A DNA stretch of 64,000 nt from Zonotrichia leucophrys gambelii (Eukaryota; Chordata; Aves; Passeriformes; Passerellidae), in assembly GCF_028769735.1 (NCBI RefSeq), contig NW_026992301.1, positions 97,001 to 161,000 of the forward strand. Reading direction: 5' to 3'. Under the pieces are notes generated by a model. That model did not search any database, had not been told where the DNA came from, and worked only from the letters and a program-made list of their open reading frames with translations. A program made the position numbers and the translations under genes. The first letter of the stretch is position 1; every line of letters starts with the position of its first letter. This document shows, piece after piece, positions 16,101-27,000 of the stretch.

Positions 16101-18515
16101 TTCTATATTCTATTCTGTATTCTATATTCTGTGATTTGCTATATTATATATTAAAATATATTCTCTTTTAAAATATATCATGTATTTAAATATATTATCT
16201 AGTCAAGCACATTACAGAATCAAACATTTTATTATAGATACGTTATTGAATATTTAAATATGTAAATATTTTATCTATAGATAAGTATTTTATTTATTTG
16301 TTGTTTGTGATAACATTTTGATAACATTACCCTGAATTTTGCCCAATTTCCCCCAGAACAACGGGACAGACAGATCGGTGAGTGGCCCTGGAAAAATGGG
16401 AATTCTGGAGAAGTGGGAATGCTGGAAATGGAATTCTGGAAAAACAGGAATTCTGGAAATGGAATTTCTGCCCGATCATGGAAATTCTCATTTTTCCTCC
16501 TTTTCCAGCGGAGCTGAACGCGGAGCTCGGTGAGTCCTGGGGGAAACTCTTCTGTTTCCTCAACTGCAAAAATGAATTTTAAAATTAATTTAAAGCAACC
16601 ATTTAAATCCTTACTTTCTTCATTAATCCCAATTAATTTTCTCCTTTCAGAGGAGTCCCGAATGAGGATCTGTGAGTGTCCTGGCCCGGGGCTGGTCTGG
16701 TTCTGTTTTATTCCATTTTATTTCCTTTATTTTTCTACTTCATTTCTATTTCTAATTTTTGTGTTATTTCATTTATTTTATACAAATGTGTTACCATTTA
16801 TTGCTATTACTATACTCATTTATTACTAATTTGATACTAATTTATTGCTATTAATATTACTATTTAATATTACTATTTATCACTACTACTATACTAATTT
16901 ATTGCTAATTTTATACTAATGTATTACTTTTAATATTACTATTTATTACTATTACTATACTAATTTAATACTATTTTATTTTCATTTATTTATTTTAATT
17001 TTTTTATTCCATTTTGCTTTTCCACCCTGTTTTATCACCTTTCGCTGCCCTTATTTTTGTGATATTTTCATTTTCATGTCATTATTTTTTATTCTATTTT
17101 AATTTCCATGCTGTTTCATCGCCTCTCAGCCATTATTGATGATTATTTCTGATTTCCTGCAGGGTGGTGCCTCGAGGAGCACCGTGAGTTTTCTCCCCTC
17201 CCTCCCCACCTCCCTTCCCCACCCCTGCTCCATTCCAGGATTTTTTATGAATTCTCTCATTTTAGAGAAAGACGAAGAACAAGTGGGTGAGTCCCTGTGG
17301 GAAACACAGATCGACGGGGCAGAAATTGGGATTTTTGCCTGGTTTCATCTTTTTTTATCCCATTTTTCCCTGTTTTTCCCTCGTTTTCCTCTCCCCTTTG
17401 CTGTCATTTCTGCTCGCTTTTTCTCCCCTCCTTTCCCATTTTTCTCCTCTTTTTTCCCTTTTCGCTTCTCCCCTTTCCCAATTTCCCGCCCTTTTTTTCT
17501 CCCAATTTCCCCCTATTTTCCCCCATTTTTCCCCCCATTTTTTTCCCTCATTTTTCCTCATTTCCCCCTATTTCCCCAATTCCCCCCTCATTTTCCCTCC
17601 CATTTCCCCATTATTTCCACACCATTTCCCCCCAAATTTCCCCCTATTTTCTTTATATTTCTCTCCCCCTTTTCTCCCTCACATTCCCCTCCATTTCCCT
17701 CCCTATTTCCCCCCATTTCTGCCCCATTTCCCCTCATTTCCCCCCCCAAATTTCCCCCCAATCTTTTCCCTTTTTCTCCCCCAATTGTCCCTTTTTTCCC
17801 CTCATTTTTCCCCCTATCCCGTCCTCCATTTCCCCCCCATTTTCCCCCATTTCCCCTCCTCATTTTCCCCCCATTTCCTGCCCCATTCCCCCCATAATTG
17901 CCCTTCCTTTTCCCCCCATTTCCCCCCATTTTTCCTCCACTTCCCCCCATTATTCCCCCCTGTATTTCCCCCCATTATTCCCCCCAACCCGCAGCCGAGG
18001 TCACCCTGGACCCCCTCACCGCCCACCCTCGCCTCGTGCTCTCCCCGGACTCCCTCTCTGCCCGCTGGGCCTACGGCGGCCCCGAGCCCGAACCGGGCCC
18101 CGAGCGCTTCTCGTGCTCGCCGTGCGCCCTCGGCCTGCCCGGCTTCACCGGCGGCCGCCACACCTGGACCGTGGCCCTGGCCGAGGGCCCTTTCTGCGCC
18201 GCGGGCGTCAGCCGGGCCTCGGTGCGGCGCCACGGCCCGGCCTGCGCGCCCGCGGACGGCGTGTGGGCCCTGCAGCGCTGGGGCGGCCTGTGCCGGGCGC
18301 TGACCGAGCCCGCGCCCACGCCGCTGCCCGGCCGCTGCCCGCGCCGCCTGCGCGTGGCCCTGGACTACGACGGCGGCCGCGTGGCCTTCTTCGACGGGGA
18401 CGACGGGCCCGGCCAGGCCCGGCCGCTCTTCGCCTTCCCCACGGCCGAGTTTGGAGGGGAGGAGGTGAGGCCCTGGTTCTGGCTGGAGCTGGGCGAGATC
18501 TCCATTGTACAGTGA
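6381..18515 (+). CDS. butyrophilin/BG-like B30.2 protein with heptad mini-exons, no Ig domain seen
   Basis: Thirty-five exons join into one frame of 1401 bases, 466 residues. Exon 1 (6381-6390) encodes only MET; an in-frame TGA at 6339-6341 supports this start. Then come 6644-6661 (18 bases) and exons starting 7208, 7424, 7944, 8119, 8443, 8569, 9183, 9581, 9712, 10315, 10442, 10553, 11100, 11247, 11580, 11835, 12297, 12532, 12943 and 13234. Those twenty are each 21 bases, phase 1, one heptad. Next are 13366-13389 (24 bases), acidic exon 13766-13963, and ten more 21-base exons starting 14134, 14570, 14682, 15428, 15557, 16357, 16509, 16651, 17163 and 17266. The last exon (17995-18515) encodes a PRY/SPRY domain with LDPLTAHPRLVLSPD, ERFSC, GFTGGRHTWTV, LDYDGGRVAFFD and PWFWLELG. 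Heptads such as EERDRRI, RKLRAEL and EQRDRQI predict a coiled coil. Mini-exon heptads plus B30.2 are typical of avian BG/butyrophilin genes; such proteins usually carry Ig and membrane domains, absent here. The upstream limit is the weakest point. Confidence 0.85.
6720..7195 (+). repeat. polypyrimidine tract in an intron of the B30.2 gene
   Basis: Nearly pure C/T on the plus strand (TTTTCCCC, TTTATTTTCCCC) for about 470 bases, ending at the acceptor of the 7208 exon. The long open frames here are low-complexity. Confidence 0.9.
7735..7786 (+). repeat. (AAAAAT)n microsatellite
   Basis: About eight uninterrupted AAAAAT hexamers in the intron before the 7944 exon. Confidence 0.95.
8640..8890 (+). 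repeat. TTTATT-rich low-complexity intron
   Basis: Imperfect TTTATTTATTTT and T-runs between the 8569 and 9183 heptad exons. Confidence 0.85.
10100..10260 (+). repeat. purine-rich GGGGAAAAAAG tract
   Basis: About 160 bases of almost only G and A on the sense strand, in the intron before the 10315 exon. Confidence 0.85.
10620..11080 (+). repeat. (ATTTTT)/(TATTTC)n low-complexity intron
   Basis: About 450 bases of T-rich TTTTTATTTC-type repeats between the 10553 and 11100 exons. The F/Y/I-rich open frames are artefacts of composition. Confidence 0.9.
11862..12230 (+). repeat. (TTTATA)n microsatellite and degenerate flank
   Basis: About twelve perfect ATTTAT hexamers from 11862 to 11938, decaying into related AT-rich sequence up to the 12297 exon. 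Confidence 0.9.
13141..13178 (+). repeat. (ATT)n microsatellite
   Basis: About twelve ATT trinucleotides in the intron before the 13234 exon. Confidence 0.95.
13639..13723 (+). repeat. (TTTTA)n pentanucleotide microsatellite
   Basis: About seventeen perfect TTTTA units, about 40 bases before the acidic exon at 13766. Confidence 0.96.
13783..13950 (+). repeat. coding (GAGGAA)n tract in the acidic exon
   Basis: Imperfect GAGGAA, GAAATTGAG and GAAAAAGAG repeats inside the 198-base exon. It encodes a run of about 55 residues that are nearly all Glu with a few Lys, Ile and Gly, between the two heptad blocks. Confidence 0.9.
14318..14480 (+). repeat. ATG/ATA/ACT trinucleotide-rich intron
   Basis: (ATG)n and (ATA)n near 14325-14360, then (ACT)n and (ATA)n near 14443-14480, between the 14134 and 14570 exons. 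Confidence 0.85.
14985..15412 (+). repeat. nine-fold ~45-base tandem repeat in an intron
   Basis: Units of CCCCCCAGAATGGGAATTTTT followed by CCTGTGATAATTTGAATTTT. Each unit contains an acceptor-like polypyrimidine-AG, but no coding heptad follows it. It ends just before the 15428 exon. Confidence 0.93.
15610..16320 (+). repeat. AT-rich intron, low complexity
   Basis: About 700 bases of TATATA-rich sequence between the 15557 and 16357 exons. I see no gene, and no recognisable transposon in it. Confidence 0.8.
17335..17990 (+). repeat. 650-base polypyrimidine intron before the B30.2 exon
   Basis: Almost only C and T on the sense strand (TTTCCCCCCATTTCCCC). It yields several long overlapping P/F/S open frames that are not proteins. 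Confidence 0.93.
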
Positions 18516-19050
18516 ACGAAAATACCTCAGTGGAGAGCATCAGGCCCTGGTTCAGGCCCTGATTCAGGCCCTGGTTCAGGCCCTGGTTCTGGCTGGAGCT
18601 GGGGGAGATCTCCATTGTACAGTGAACGAAAATACCTCCATGGAGAGCATCGGGCCCTGGTTCTGTCTGGAGCTGGGGGAGATCTCCATTGTACAGTGAT
18701 CCTGAAATACCTCAGTGGAGAGCATCAGGCCCTGGTTCAGGCCCTGGTTCAGGCCCTGGTTCTGGCTGGAGCTGGGGGAGATCTCCATTGTACAGTGAAC
18801 GAAAATACCTCCATGGACATCACCTCCAGCCCTGGTTCTGGTTGGAGCTGGGGGAGAGTTCCATCGTACAGTGATCCCAAAAATACCTCCATGGCGAGCA
18901 TCAGGCCGTGGTTCAGGCCCTGGTTCTTGTTGGAGCTGGGGGAGCTCTCCATTGTCTCCATTGCCCAGTGCCCCCAGACCCCTCCAAGGCCATCACCTCC
19001 AGCCCTGGTTCTGGATCTGGGGGAGCTGGACTCCCCCTCCCATGTGCAGT
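18465..19050 (+). repeat. terminal-exon array carrying the B30.2 C-terminus and stop
   Basis: After the true stop (18513-18515), the last ~45 coding bases (about PWFWLELGEISIVQ) plus TGA recur near 18584, 18655, 18757, 18829, 18917 and 19003, with drift in the last two. The whole array is probably 3'UTR. Confidence 0.92.
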
Positions 19051-19064
19051 GACCCCAGAATTCA

Positions 19065-19205
19065 GGGAATGGGATGGGGACACTGGGATGGGGACACTGG
19101 GACAGAGCAGGAATGAGATGGGGACACTGGGGACATGGGGACACTGGGACATGGGGACACTGGGGACACTGAGATGGGGACATGGGGACACTGGGACATG
19201 GGGTG
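19065..19205 (+). repeat. GGGGACACTGGGACAT minisatellite in the 3'UTR
   Basis: Ten or so GGGGACACTGG units directly before the poly(A) signal. Confidence 0.9.
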
Positions 19206-19246
19206 TCCCCTGTCCCCCCGGGGGTGACCCCGGCATCCCCCCCGGT

Positions 19247-19252
19247 AATAAA
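19247..19252 (+). terminator. poly(A) signal of the B30.2 gene
   Basis: AATAAA inside CCCGGTAATAAACCC, about 730 bases after the stop. It is the first plus-strand consensus hexamer I found after the stop. Confidence 0.7.
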
Positions 19253-19600
19253 CCCTGCAAACCCCTTCGGAGCCTGGGTTTTCCTTTTCCCGGCTGTTTT
19301 GACCCAAAAGCTCGGGGATTTGAATCCTTGGATCCATCGAGTGGTCTGAGGGGAACGGGACCCCCTCCATGGGCAGGGACCCCCGCCCCGGGGCGCTGGA
19401 ATGGGGCGGATTCCCGTAATTCCGTTAAATCCATTAATTCCCTTAATTAATTCCGTTAATTTATTCACAGGACGTGAATAATAACGTCCCAAAACACGAA
19501 GGGGGGGCTGAGCAGCACCGAGGGACCCTTCCTCTCTGCCATCTACCCCCTAAATTGATGAATTTACCCGATTTCCCCAATTTTTAGGGCTCCTTCCGGG

Positions 19601-19682
19601 GGTAGCGTGGCCGAGCGGTCCAAGGCGCTGGATTAAGGCTCCAGTCCCTGCGGGGGCGTGGGTTCGAATCCCACCGCTGCCA
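19601..19682 (+). tRNA. tRNA-Leu (anticodon AAG)
   Basis: Class II tRNA of 82 bases with a long variable arm. The acceptor stem GGTAGCG pairs with CGCTGCC, and A is the discriminator base. The A box TGGCCGAGCGG and B box GGTTCGAATCC (19661-19671) are intact. The anticodon stem CTGGA/TCCAG encloses the loop TTAAGGC with AAG at 19635-19637. No intron. TTTT at 19689-19692 can serve as Pol III terminator. It closely resembles the vertebrate tRNA-Leu-AAG. tRNA genes are known within MHC regions of birds and mammals. Confidence 0.97.
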
Positions 19683-19734
19683 GTGCGATTTTGGGCGGAA
19701 TTCTGGGGTTTTTGGCACACCTGGAGGAGCCCCT

Positions 19735-19910
19735 CCCGCCCATTTTTGGGGTTAATCCCACTGGAAATGGGACTCGGCGTCACCAAAATGGGGAAATTTC
19801 ACCCCAATCCCACCCACCCATTTCTGGGGTTTATCACCAGGAAAACGGGGCTCAGCATCACCAAAATGAGTGGATTTCACCCCAATCCCGCCGCCAGAGA
19901 CCCCCGGGAT
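19735..19910. repeat. duplicated ~85-base segment
   Basis: Two tandem units from CCCATTTTTGGGGTTAATC and CCCATTTCTGGGGTTTATC to ACCCCAATCCC, about 80 percent alike by eye. Function unknown. Confidence 0.8.
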
Positions 19911-20015
19911 GGGGTCCTGGGGAAGGGGAGCCCCCTCCCCATGGGGGTCCCTCATTCCCACCCCAACCCCGAGCCATCAAACCATGACCCCGCTCTCCTA
20001 AAATCCCAAATCTGC

Positions 20016-20021
20016 TTTATT
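20016..20021 (-). terminator. poly(A) signal for the zinc-finger gene
   Basis: TTTATT on the plus strand, AATAAA on the minus strand, within CTTTATTTCAC. It lies about 980 bases past the zinc-finger stop codon and is the best candidate for the 3' end. Confidence 0.6.
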
Positions 20022-20229
20022 TCACCTCATTTTGGAGCAGAGGGAATTGGGGAAAGAAACGTGGGTTTGAGACAATCCATAAAAACGTGATCCAGATGGA
20101 GAAACCCCCGGGGCAACAGAGAGCCCCCAACTCCAGCACCCTTATTTCAGATACCGGAATATTTTTGGTGATGAAAAACTTTAAAAAAGGCATTTTTAGC
20201 CTCTAAAAGTGGCGTTGGATGTACAGGAG

Positions 20230-20560
20230 CATCTCCAGCCCTGGGACGGGCACCCAAAATTTGTCCATCGGTCCTTGAGGTGAGCACCCAAATTTATCCA
20301 TAAATCCTTGAGGTGGACACCCAAAATTTCCATAAATCCTTGAGGTGGGCACCAATTCCATAAATCTTAGTGCCCAAATGATCCTAATCCTGAGGTGGGA
20401 CCAATTCAATCCTGAGCAGCCCAAAATTTGTCCATAAATCCCTGAGGTGGGCACCCAAAATTTGTGCATCAGTCCTTGAGGCGGGCACCAAAATTCCATT
20501 CATCGATCCTTAAAATGGGCACCCAAAAATTGTCCAAAGATCCCCGAGGTGAGCACCCAA
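20230..20560 (-). repeat. ~60-base tandem repeat in the zinc-finger 3'UTR
   Basis: About six units containing ATCCTTGAGGTGGGCACC and CCAAAATTTGTCCAT, some truncated. Confidence 0.88.
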
Positions 20561-20679
20561 GATTTTGGGTTTTGGGGAGATTTTTGGGAGAAGAATTGGG
20601 AGGGGATTTTGGGGAGAATCGAGGGGAGCTTGAGGAGAAACCGGGGAGATTTTGGGGAGAGCCCCGAGGGGGTCCCGGT

Positions 20680-21035
20680 GCCCCCGGGCTCAGCACCCAA
20701 ATCCCCCCGATTTTGGGGCTCAGCACCCAAATCCCCCCGATCCTGGGGCTCAGCACCCAAATTCCCTAAATCCCCGAGGCTCAGCACCCAAATCCCCCCG
20801 GGGCTCAGCACCCAAATCCCCCCGATCCTGGGGCTCAGCACCCAAATCCCCGATGTCGGGGCTCAGCACCCAAATCCCCCGATCCGGGGCTCAGCACCAA
20901 ATTCCCCGATTTCGGGGCTCAGCACCAATTCCTAAATCCCCGAGGATCAGCACAATCCCTCCGATCCTGGGGCTCAGCACCAAATCCCCGTTTCGGGGCT
21001 CAGCACCCAAATCCCCCCGATGTCGGGGCTCCGTG
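20680..21035 (-). repeat. terminal-exon array carrying the zinc-finger stop codon
   Basis: At least ten units of about 28-32 bases (GGGGCTCAGCACCCAAATCC) follow the true stop at 21000-21002. On the minus strand each unit reads GGATTTGGGTGCTGAGCCCC, the same letters that form the last codons and TGA of the gene. Confidence 0.92.
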
Positions 21036-24000
21036 CTGCGGCTCCTGGCGCAGGTGCGTCCGCAGGTGCTTCATGAGCGCCGAGCGGGACACGAAGCTCT
21101 TGGGGCAGCCCGAGCAGGGGTACGGGCGCTCTCCGGTGTGCGTGCGCCGGTGGATGACCAGGCTGGAGCTGGCGCGGAAGCTCTTGCCGCACTCGGGGCA
21201 GCCGAACGGCTTCTCGCCGGTGTGCACCCGCCAGTGCCGCCGCAGCGCCGCCCCGTCCCGGAACGCCTTCCCGCACTGCTCGCACGCGGGGCGGCGCCGC
21301 CGCGGGACCCCCGAGACCCCCGAGGGGCTGGGGCCGAGGGGATGGACGGGAACCGGGACCCCCGAGGGGTTGGGACCGAGGGGATGGACGGGAACCGGGA
21401 CCCCCGGGACCCCCGAGGGGCTGGGGCCGAGGGGATGGGCGGGAACCGGGACCCCCGAGGGGCCGTTCCTAAGCAGCCAAGGGGACACCGGGACCCCCGC
21501 CCCACACTCGGGGCTCTCCCCAAGCGTCCGTGGGGACACCGGGACCCCCGAGGGTCTCTCCCCACGGAGCCGTGGGGACACCGGGACCCCCGCCCCACAC
21601 TCAGGGCTGTCCCCAAGGGGTCGCTGATCCTCCGGGACCCCCTCCCCACCGTCGGGGCTGTCCCCAATCACCCGTGTAATCACCGGGACCCCCGCCCCAC
21701 CGTCGGGGCTGTCCCTAACGAGCCATGGTGACACCGGGACCCCCTCGGGGCTGTCCCCGATCACCCGTGTAATCACCGCGACCCCCGCCCTACCCTCGGG
21801 GCTGTCCCCACCGCCCCACCGCCGGTGCGGGCAGGCCGCGTTGCCCGCCCCGCACTCGGAGCACGGCCCGGCCGCCGCCGCCGCCGCCGCCGCTCCCCGG
21901 TGCGTTTTGCGGTGCTTGCTGAGCGATTTGACGGCCGCGAAGCCCTTCCCGCAGTCGGGGCACTCGTAGGGGCGCTCCCCGGTGTGGATGCGCTGGTGCG
22001 CCACCAGCGCGGCGTGCGACGACAGGCTCCGTCCGCAGTCGGTGCAGATGAAGCCGCCCGAGTGCCGCGCCTGCCGGTGCTTGCCCAGCGACTTGGTGGC
22101 CATGAAGGCCATGCCGCAGTCGGGGCAGCGGAACGGGCGCTCGCCGGTGTGGATGCGCCGGTGCGTGACCAGCGAGGCCGCCGACGTGAGCGTTTTGCCG
22201 CAGTCGGGGCAGCGCAGCGCCCCGTCCAGGTGCGTGCGCCGGTGCTTGCGGAGCGAGCGGGCGGACGCGAAGCGCTTGGGGCAGGCGCGGCAGCGGTGCG
22301 GGCGCGGTTGGCAGCCCGCGGCGCCGCCCAGGTGCTCCCGCAGCGCGGCCCCGCACGGGAACGGAGCGCGGCAGCGCCAGCAGGTGAAGGTGAGCCCCGG
22401 AGCCGCCCCGGCGCCGCCGCCGCCGTGCGAGGAGCGCAGGTGGCGGCTCAGCGAGGAGCCCGACGTGAAGGATTTGCCGCACTGGGGGCAGCAGGGGCGC
22501 GGCGGGGCGGGTGGGGAGGGGGCGGCGGATGGGGGGGCAAAAGGGGGCGGGGAGCAGGGGGGGTGCGGGGAGGGGGAGGGGCTGCGGGAGGGGGCGTCTG
22601 TGGGGGGGGAGGGTGGGGGGAAATGGGGAGAAATGGGGGAAATGGGAGGAATGCGGAAATGGGGGAAATGGGGAGAAATGGGGGGAAATGGGGGGAATGG
22701 GAGGAATGGGGGGAAATGGGGAAATGGGGGGAAATGGGGGAAATGGGAGGAATGCGGAAATGGGGGGGAAATGGGGAGAAAATGGGGAAATAGGGAAAAT
22801 GGAAGGGGACAAATGGGAGAGAAAGGAGGGAAAATGGGGAGAAAATGGGGGAAATGGGGAAAATGAGAGGAATGGGGAGAAAATGTGGAAATGGGAAATG
22901 AGGGGAAATGGGGGAAATGAGAGGAATGGGGAGAAAATGGGGGAAATGGGGAAATGAGAGAATGGGGAGAAAATGGGGAAATGGGGAAATGGGGGAAAAT
23001 GGGGGAATGGGGAAAATGGGGGAAATGGGGAAATGAGAGGAATGGGGAAATGGGGAAATGGGGAGGGAAATGGGGGGAAATGGGGAATAGAAATGGGGAA
23101 ATGGGAATGGGGGAAATGGGAGAAAATGGGGAAATGGGAGAAAGGGGGAAATGGGGAAATGAGGAGAATGGGGAGAAAATGGGGAAATGGGGGGGAAATG
23201 GAGAAATGGGGGAAAATGGGGAAATGGGGGAAATGGGGGAATGGGGGGGAAGGAAACGGGGAAAATGGGGAGAAATGGGGGAGAAATGGGGAGAAATGGG
23301 GAATGGGAATGGGGAAATGGAGAGAAATGGGGAGGAAATGGGGAAAATGGGGGAAAGGGGAGGGAAATGGGGGAAATGGGGGAAATGGGGAAATGGGGAA
23401 AATGGGGAAATGGGGGAAATGGGAAAATGGGGGAAATGGGGGGAAAATGGGGAGAAGGGGAATGGGAGAAAATGAGAAAGGAAATGGAGGAAATGGAAAT
23501 GGGGAGAAATGGGAATGGGAAAATGGGGGGAAAAGAAAGGGAAGGGAAAATGGGAAGAAGAAATGGGGGAAAATGGGGAGGAAAGGGGGAAAACAGGCGG
23601 GGGGGGGAAGAGGAGAAAATGGGGTGAAAATCAGAGAAACACAAGGAAAAGGGGAAAAAACTCCCCCAGTGCAAACCAGTAACCCCAAATCCCCCTTTGA
23701 CCCTTTCCCAGTCCCTCCCAGTATAACCCCGACCCTCCCAATTCATTCCCAGTCCCTTCCAGCGCTCCCAGTTCCCCCAGTTTGATCCCAGTCCATCCCA
23801 GTTCATTCCCAGTCCCCCCAGTTCCTTCCCAGTCCATCCCAGTTTGATCCCAGTCCATCCCAGTTCATTCCCAGTCCATCCCAGTTTGATCCCAGTCCAT
23901 CCCAGTTCATTCCCAGTCCCCCCAGTTCATTCCCAGTTCCCCAGTTTGATCCCAGTCCATCCCAGTCTCTCCCAGTTGATTCCCAGTCCATCCCAGTCCA

Positions 24001-27000
24001 TCCCAGTTCATTCCCAGTTCATTCCCAGTCCCTCCCAGTCCCCCAGTTCCCCCAGTTCTCACCTGAGGACCCCCCAGTTTGATCCCAGTCCCCCAGTTTG
24101 ATCCCAGTCCCTCCCAGTTTGATCCCAGTTCCCCCAGTTTGATCCCAGTCCCTCCCAGTTTGATCCCAGTTCCCCCAGTTTGATCCCAGTCCCCCCAGTT
24201 TGATCCCAGTCCCCCCAGTTCATTCCCAGTCCATCCCAGTTCATTCCCAGTCCCCCCAGTTCATTCCCAGTTCCCCCAGTTTGATCCCAGTCCCCCCCAG
24301 TCCATCCCAGTCCCTCCCAGTCCCCCCAGTTCTCACTGAGGACCCCCCCAGTTTGATCCCAGTTTGATCCCAGTCCCCCCAGTTCATTCCCAGTCCATCC
24401 CAGTTTGAGGACCCCCCAGTCCATCCCAGTTTGATCCCAGTTCCTTCCCAGTCCCTCCCAGTCCATCCCAGTCCCCCCAGTTCTCACCTGAGGACCCCCC
24501 CCAGTTCCCCCAGAGCCTCAGGAGGGGTCGCGCCCGCTCTTCCTCCTCCTCCTCCTCCTCTTCCTCCTCCGTATCCGGGCCGGGCCCCCCCCAGACCCAG
24601 CCCGGGGCTCCTGGGGAGGAAACGGGGTCGGTGGGAACCGGGGGGTTTGGGGAGAAACCGCGGGATTTTGGGGGATTTTGGGGTAAAGCTGAGGGGATTT
24701 TGGGGGGAATTTTTGGGAGAATTTTGGGGAGAATCGGGGGCTGATTTTAGGGGGGATTTTGGGGGATTGTGGGGGAGAATTTGGGAAAAACCACGGGCGG
24801 ATTTTGGGACAATTTTGAGGAGAAACGGAGGGATTTTGGGACAATTTTGGGGAGAACCTGGGGGGGATTTGGGGAGAACCCGGGGGGATTTTGGGGAGAA
24901 ACCCGGGGGAATTAAAGGGAATTTTGGGGGGATTTTTGGGGGCATTTTGGGGAGGATTTTTGAGGAGAAACCGGGGGATTTTGAGGGGGTCTGGGGGGGA
25001 CTTGGGGAGAGGAATTTGGGCTGATATTAGGGGGAACTTTTGGGCTGATTTCGGAAGGATTTCGGGGCTGATTTTGGAGGATTTGGGGCTGATTTCGGGG
25101 GTATTTTGGGGATACATTGGGAGGAATTTGGGGGGGATTTCGGGGGCATTTTGGATTGATTTTGGGCTGATTTCGGGGGATTTTGGGCTGATTTCGGAGG
25201 GATTTGGGCTGATTTCGGAGGGATTTTGGGCTGATTTCGGGGCTGATTTCGGAGGGATTTGGGGCTGATTTCGGGGGGATTTTTTAAGAGGATTTTGGGC
25301 TGATTTCGGATGGATTTTGGGCTGATTTCGGAGGGATTTGGGGCTGATTTCGGGGGGATTTGGGCTGATTTGGGGGGGATTTGGGGCTGATTTCGGGGGA
25401 TTTTGGGGATACATTGGGAGGAATTTGGGGGCATTTTGGACTGATTTTGGGGCTGATTTCGGAGGGATTTGGGGCTGATTTCGGGGGGATTTTTTAAGAG
25501 GATTTCGGGCTGATTTCGGGGGGATTTTGGGCTGATTTCGGGGGGATTTTGGGCTGATTTTGGGCTGATTTCGGGGGGATTTGGGGCTGATTTCGGGGGG
25601 ATTTGGGGCTGATTTCGGGGCTGATTTTGGGCTGATTTCGGGGGGATTTTGGGCTGATTTCGGGGGGATTTGGGGCTGATTTCGGGGGGATTTGGGGCTG
25701 ATTTTGGGCTGATTTCGGGGGATTTGGGGCTGATTTCGGGGGATTTTTTAAGAGGATTTTGGGCTGATTTTGGGCTGATTTCGGGGGGATTTGGGGCTGA
25801 TTTCGGGGGGATTTGGGGCTGATTTCGGGGGGATTTGGGGCTGATTTCGGGGGGTTTTGGGCTGATTTCGGAGGGATTTTGGGCTGATTTCGGGGGGGTT
25901 TTGGGCTGATGTCGGGGGGATTTGGGGTCGGTACCTTCGGGGGGATTTGGGGCTGATTTCGGAGGGATTTGGGGCTGATTTCGGTGGGATTTGGGGCTGA
26001 TTTCGGAGGGATTTGGGGCTGATTTCGGTGGGATTTGGGGCTGATTTCGGGGGGATTTTTTAAGAGGATTTTGGGCTGATTTCGGGGGGATTTTGGGCTG
26101 ATTTCGGGGGGATTTGGGGCTGATTTCGGGGGGATTTGGGGCTGATCCCCGAGGGATTTCGGGGCTGATTTTGGGCTGATTTCGGGGGGATTTGGGGTCG
26201 CTACCTTCGGGGGTGCTCGGGGGGGTTTCGGCGCCCACCGTCACCTCCTGCAGCACCTCGGGCACCTGCGCGGGGCGGGGCCGGCGGAAAGAGGCGCAAA
26301 CGACCCAAAATTGACGGAAATAAATAAAAATAAACGACCGCAAAGCGCCCAAAGGAACGGAATGGGGAAGGGGATTTAAATAAGAAAATAAAGAGCGCGG
26401 GGAGAAAGAAATGGTGGGAGATAAAAATCGGAAATTCAGCGCTCGGTACAAAATGAAAATGAAAAAAAAACCCGGACCCAAATAAAATTAAAAACCCGAT
26501 AAAATTAAAAGGAATTAAAGAAAATAATAGAAAATAAAATGCAGTTAAATTAAACAAGATTAAATGAAATTAAATAAAGGTAAAATTAAATAAAGTGAGA
26601 GGAGATAAAACTAGTACGAAATAAAATACAACTTCATTAAACAAGCAAAGATAAAATGTAATGATATAAGGATAAAATTAAATGAAATGAAATAAAGATA
26701 TAATGAAATAAAGTGGGACGAGAAAAACAAATTTGAAAATTTAAAAAAAATTAAAATGAAAAAAATTATGTCCAAATAAAATTAACGTAAAAGAAAGTAA
26801 AACGCAACAAGACAAAAAAAAGAGTAAATGAAACGAACAAAGAAAAATAAGATAAAATAAATTCAAACGAGACACAATGACATAAAATTAAATAAAGTAA
26901 AATAAAATAAAATAAATGTAAAAATAAAATAAATATATAAATAAAATGAAATAAAATAAATATATAAATGAAATGAAATGAAATGAAATAAAATAAAATA

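Noticed and set aside
15610..16320. Transposon or retroviral remnant in AT-rich introns
   Set aside because: No recognisable reverse transcriptase, terminal repeats or CR1-like 3' end; only low-complexity sequence.
25027..26481. 484-codon minus-strand open frame rich in [11 protein letters not shown]
   Set aside because: Translation of a ~22-base minisatellite in the zinc-finger intron. Only the short VPEVLQEV segment inside it is taken as an exon.
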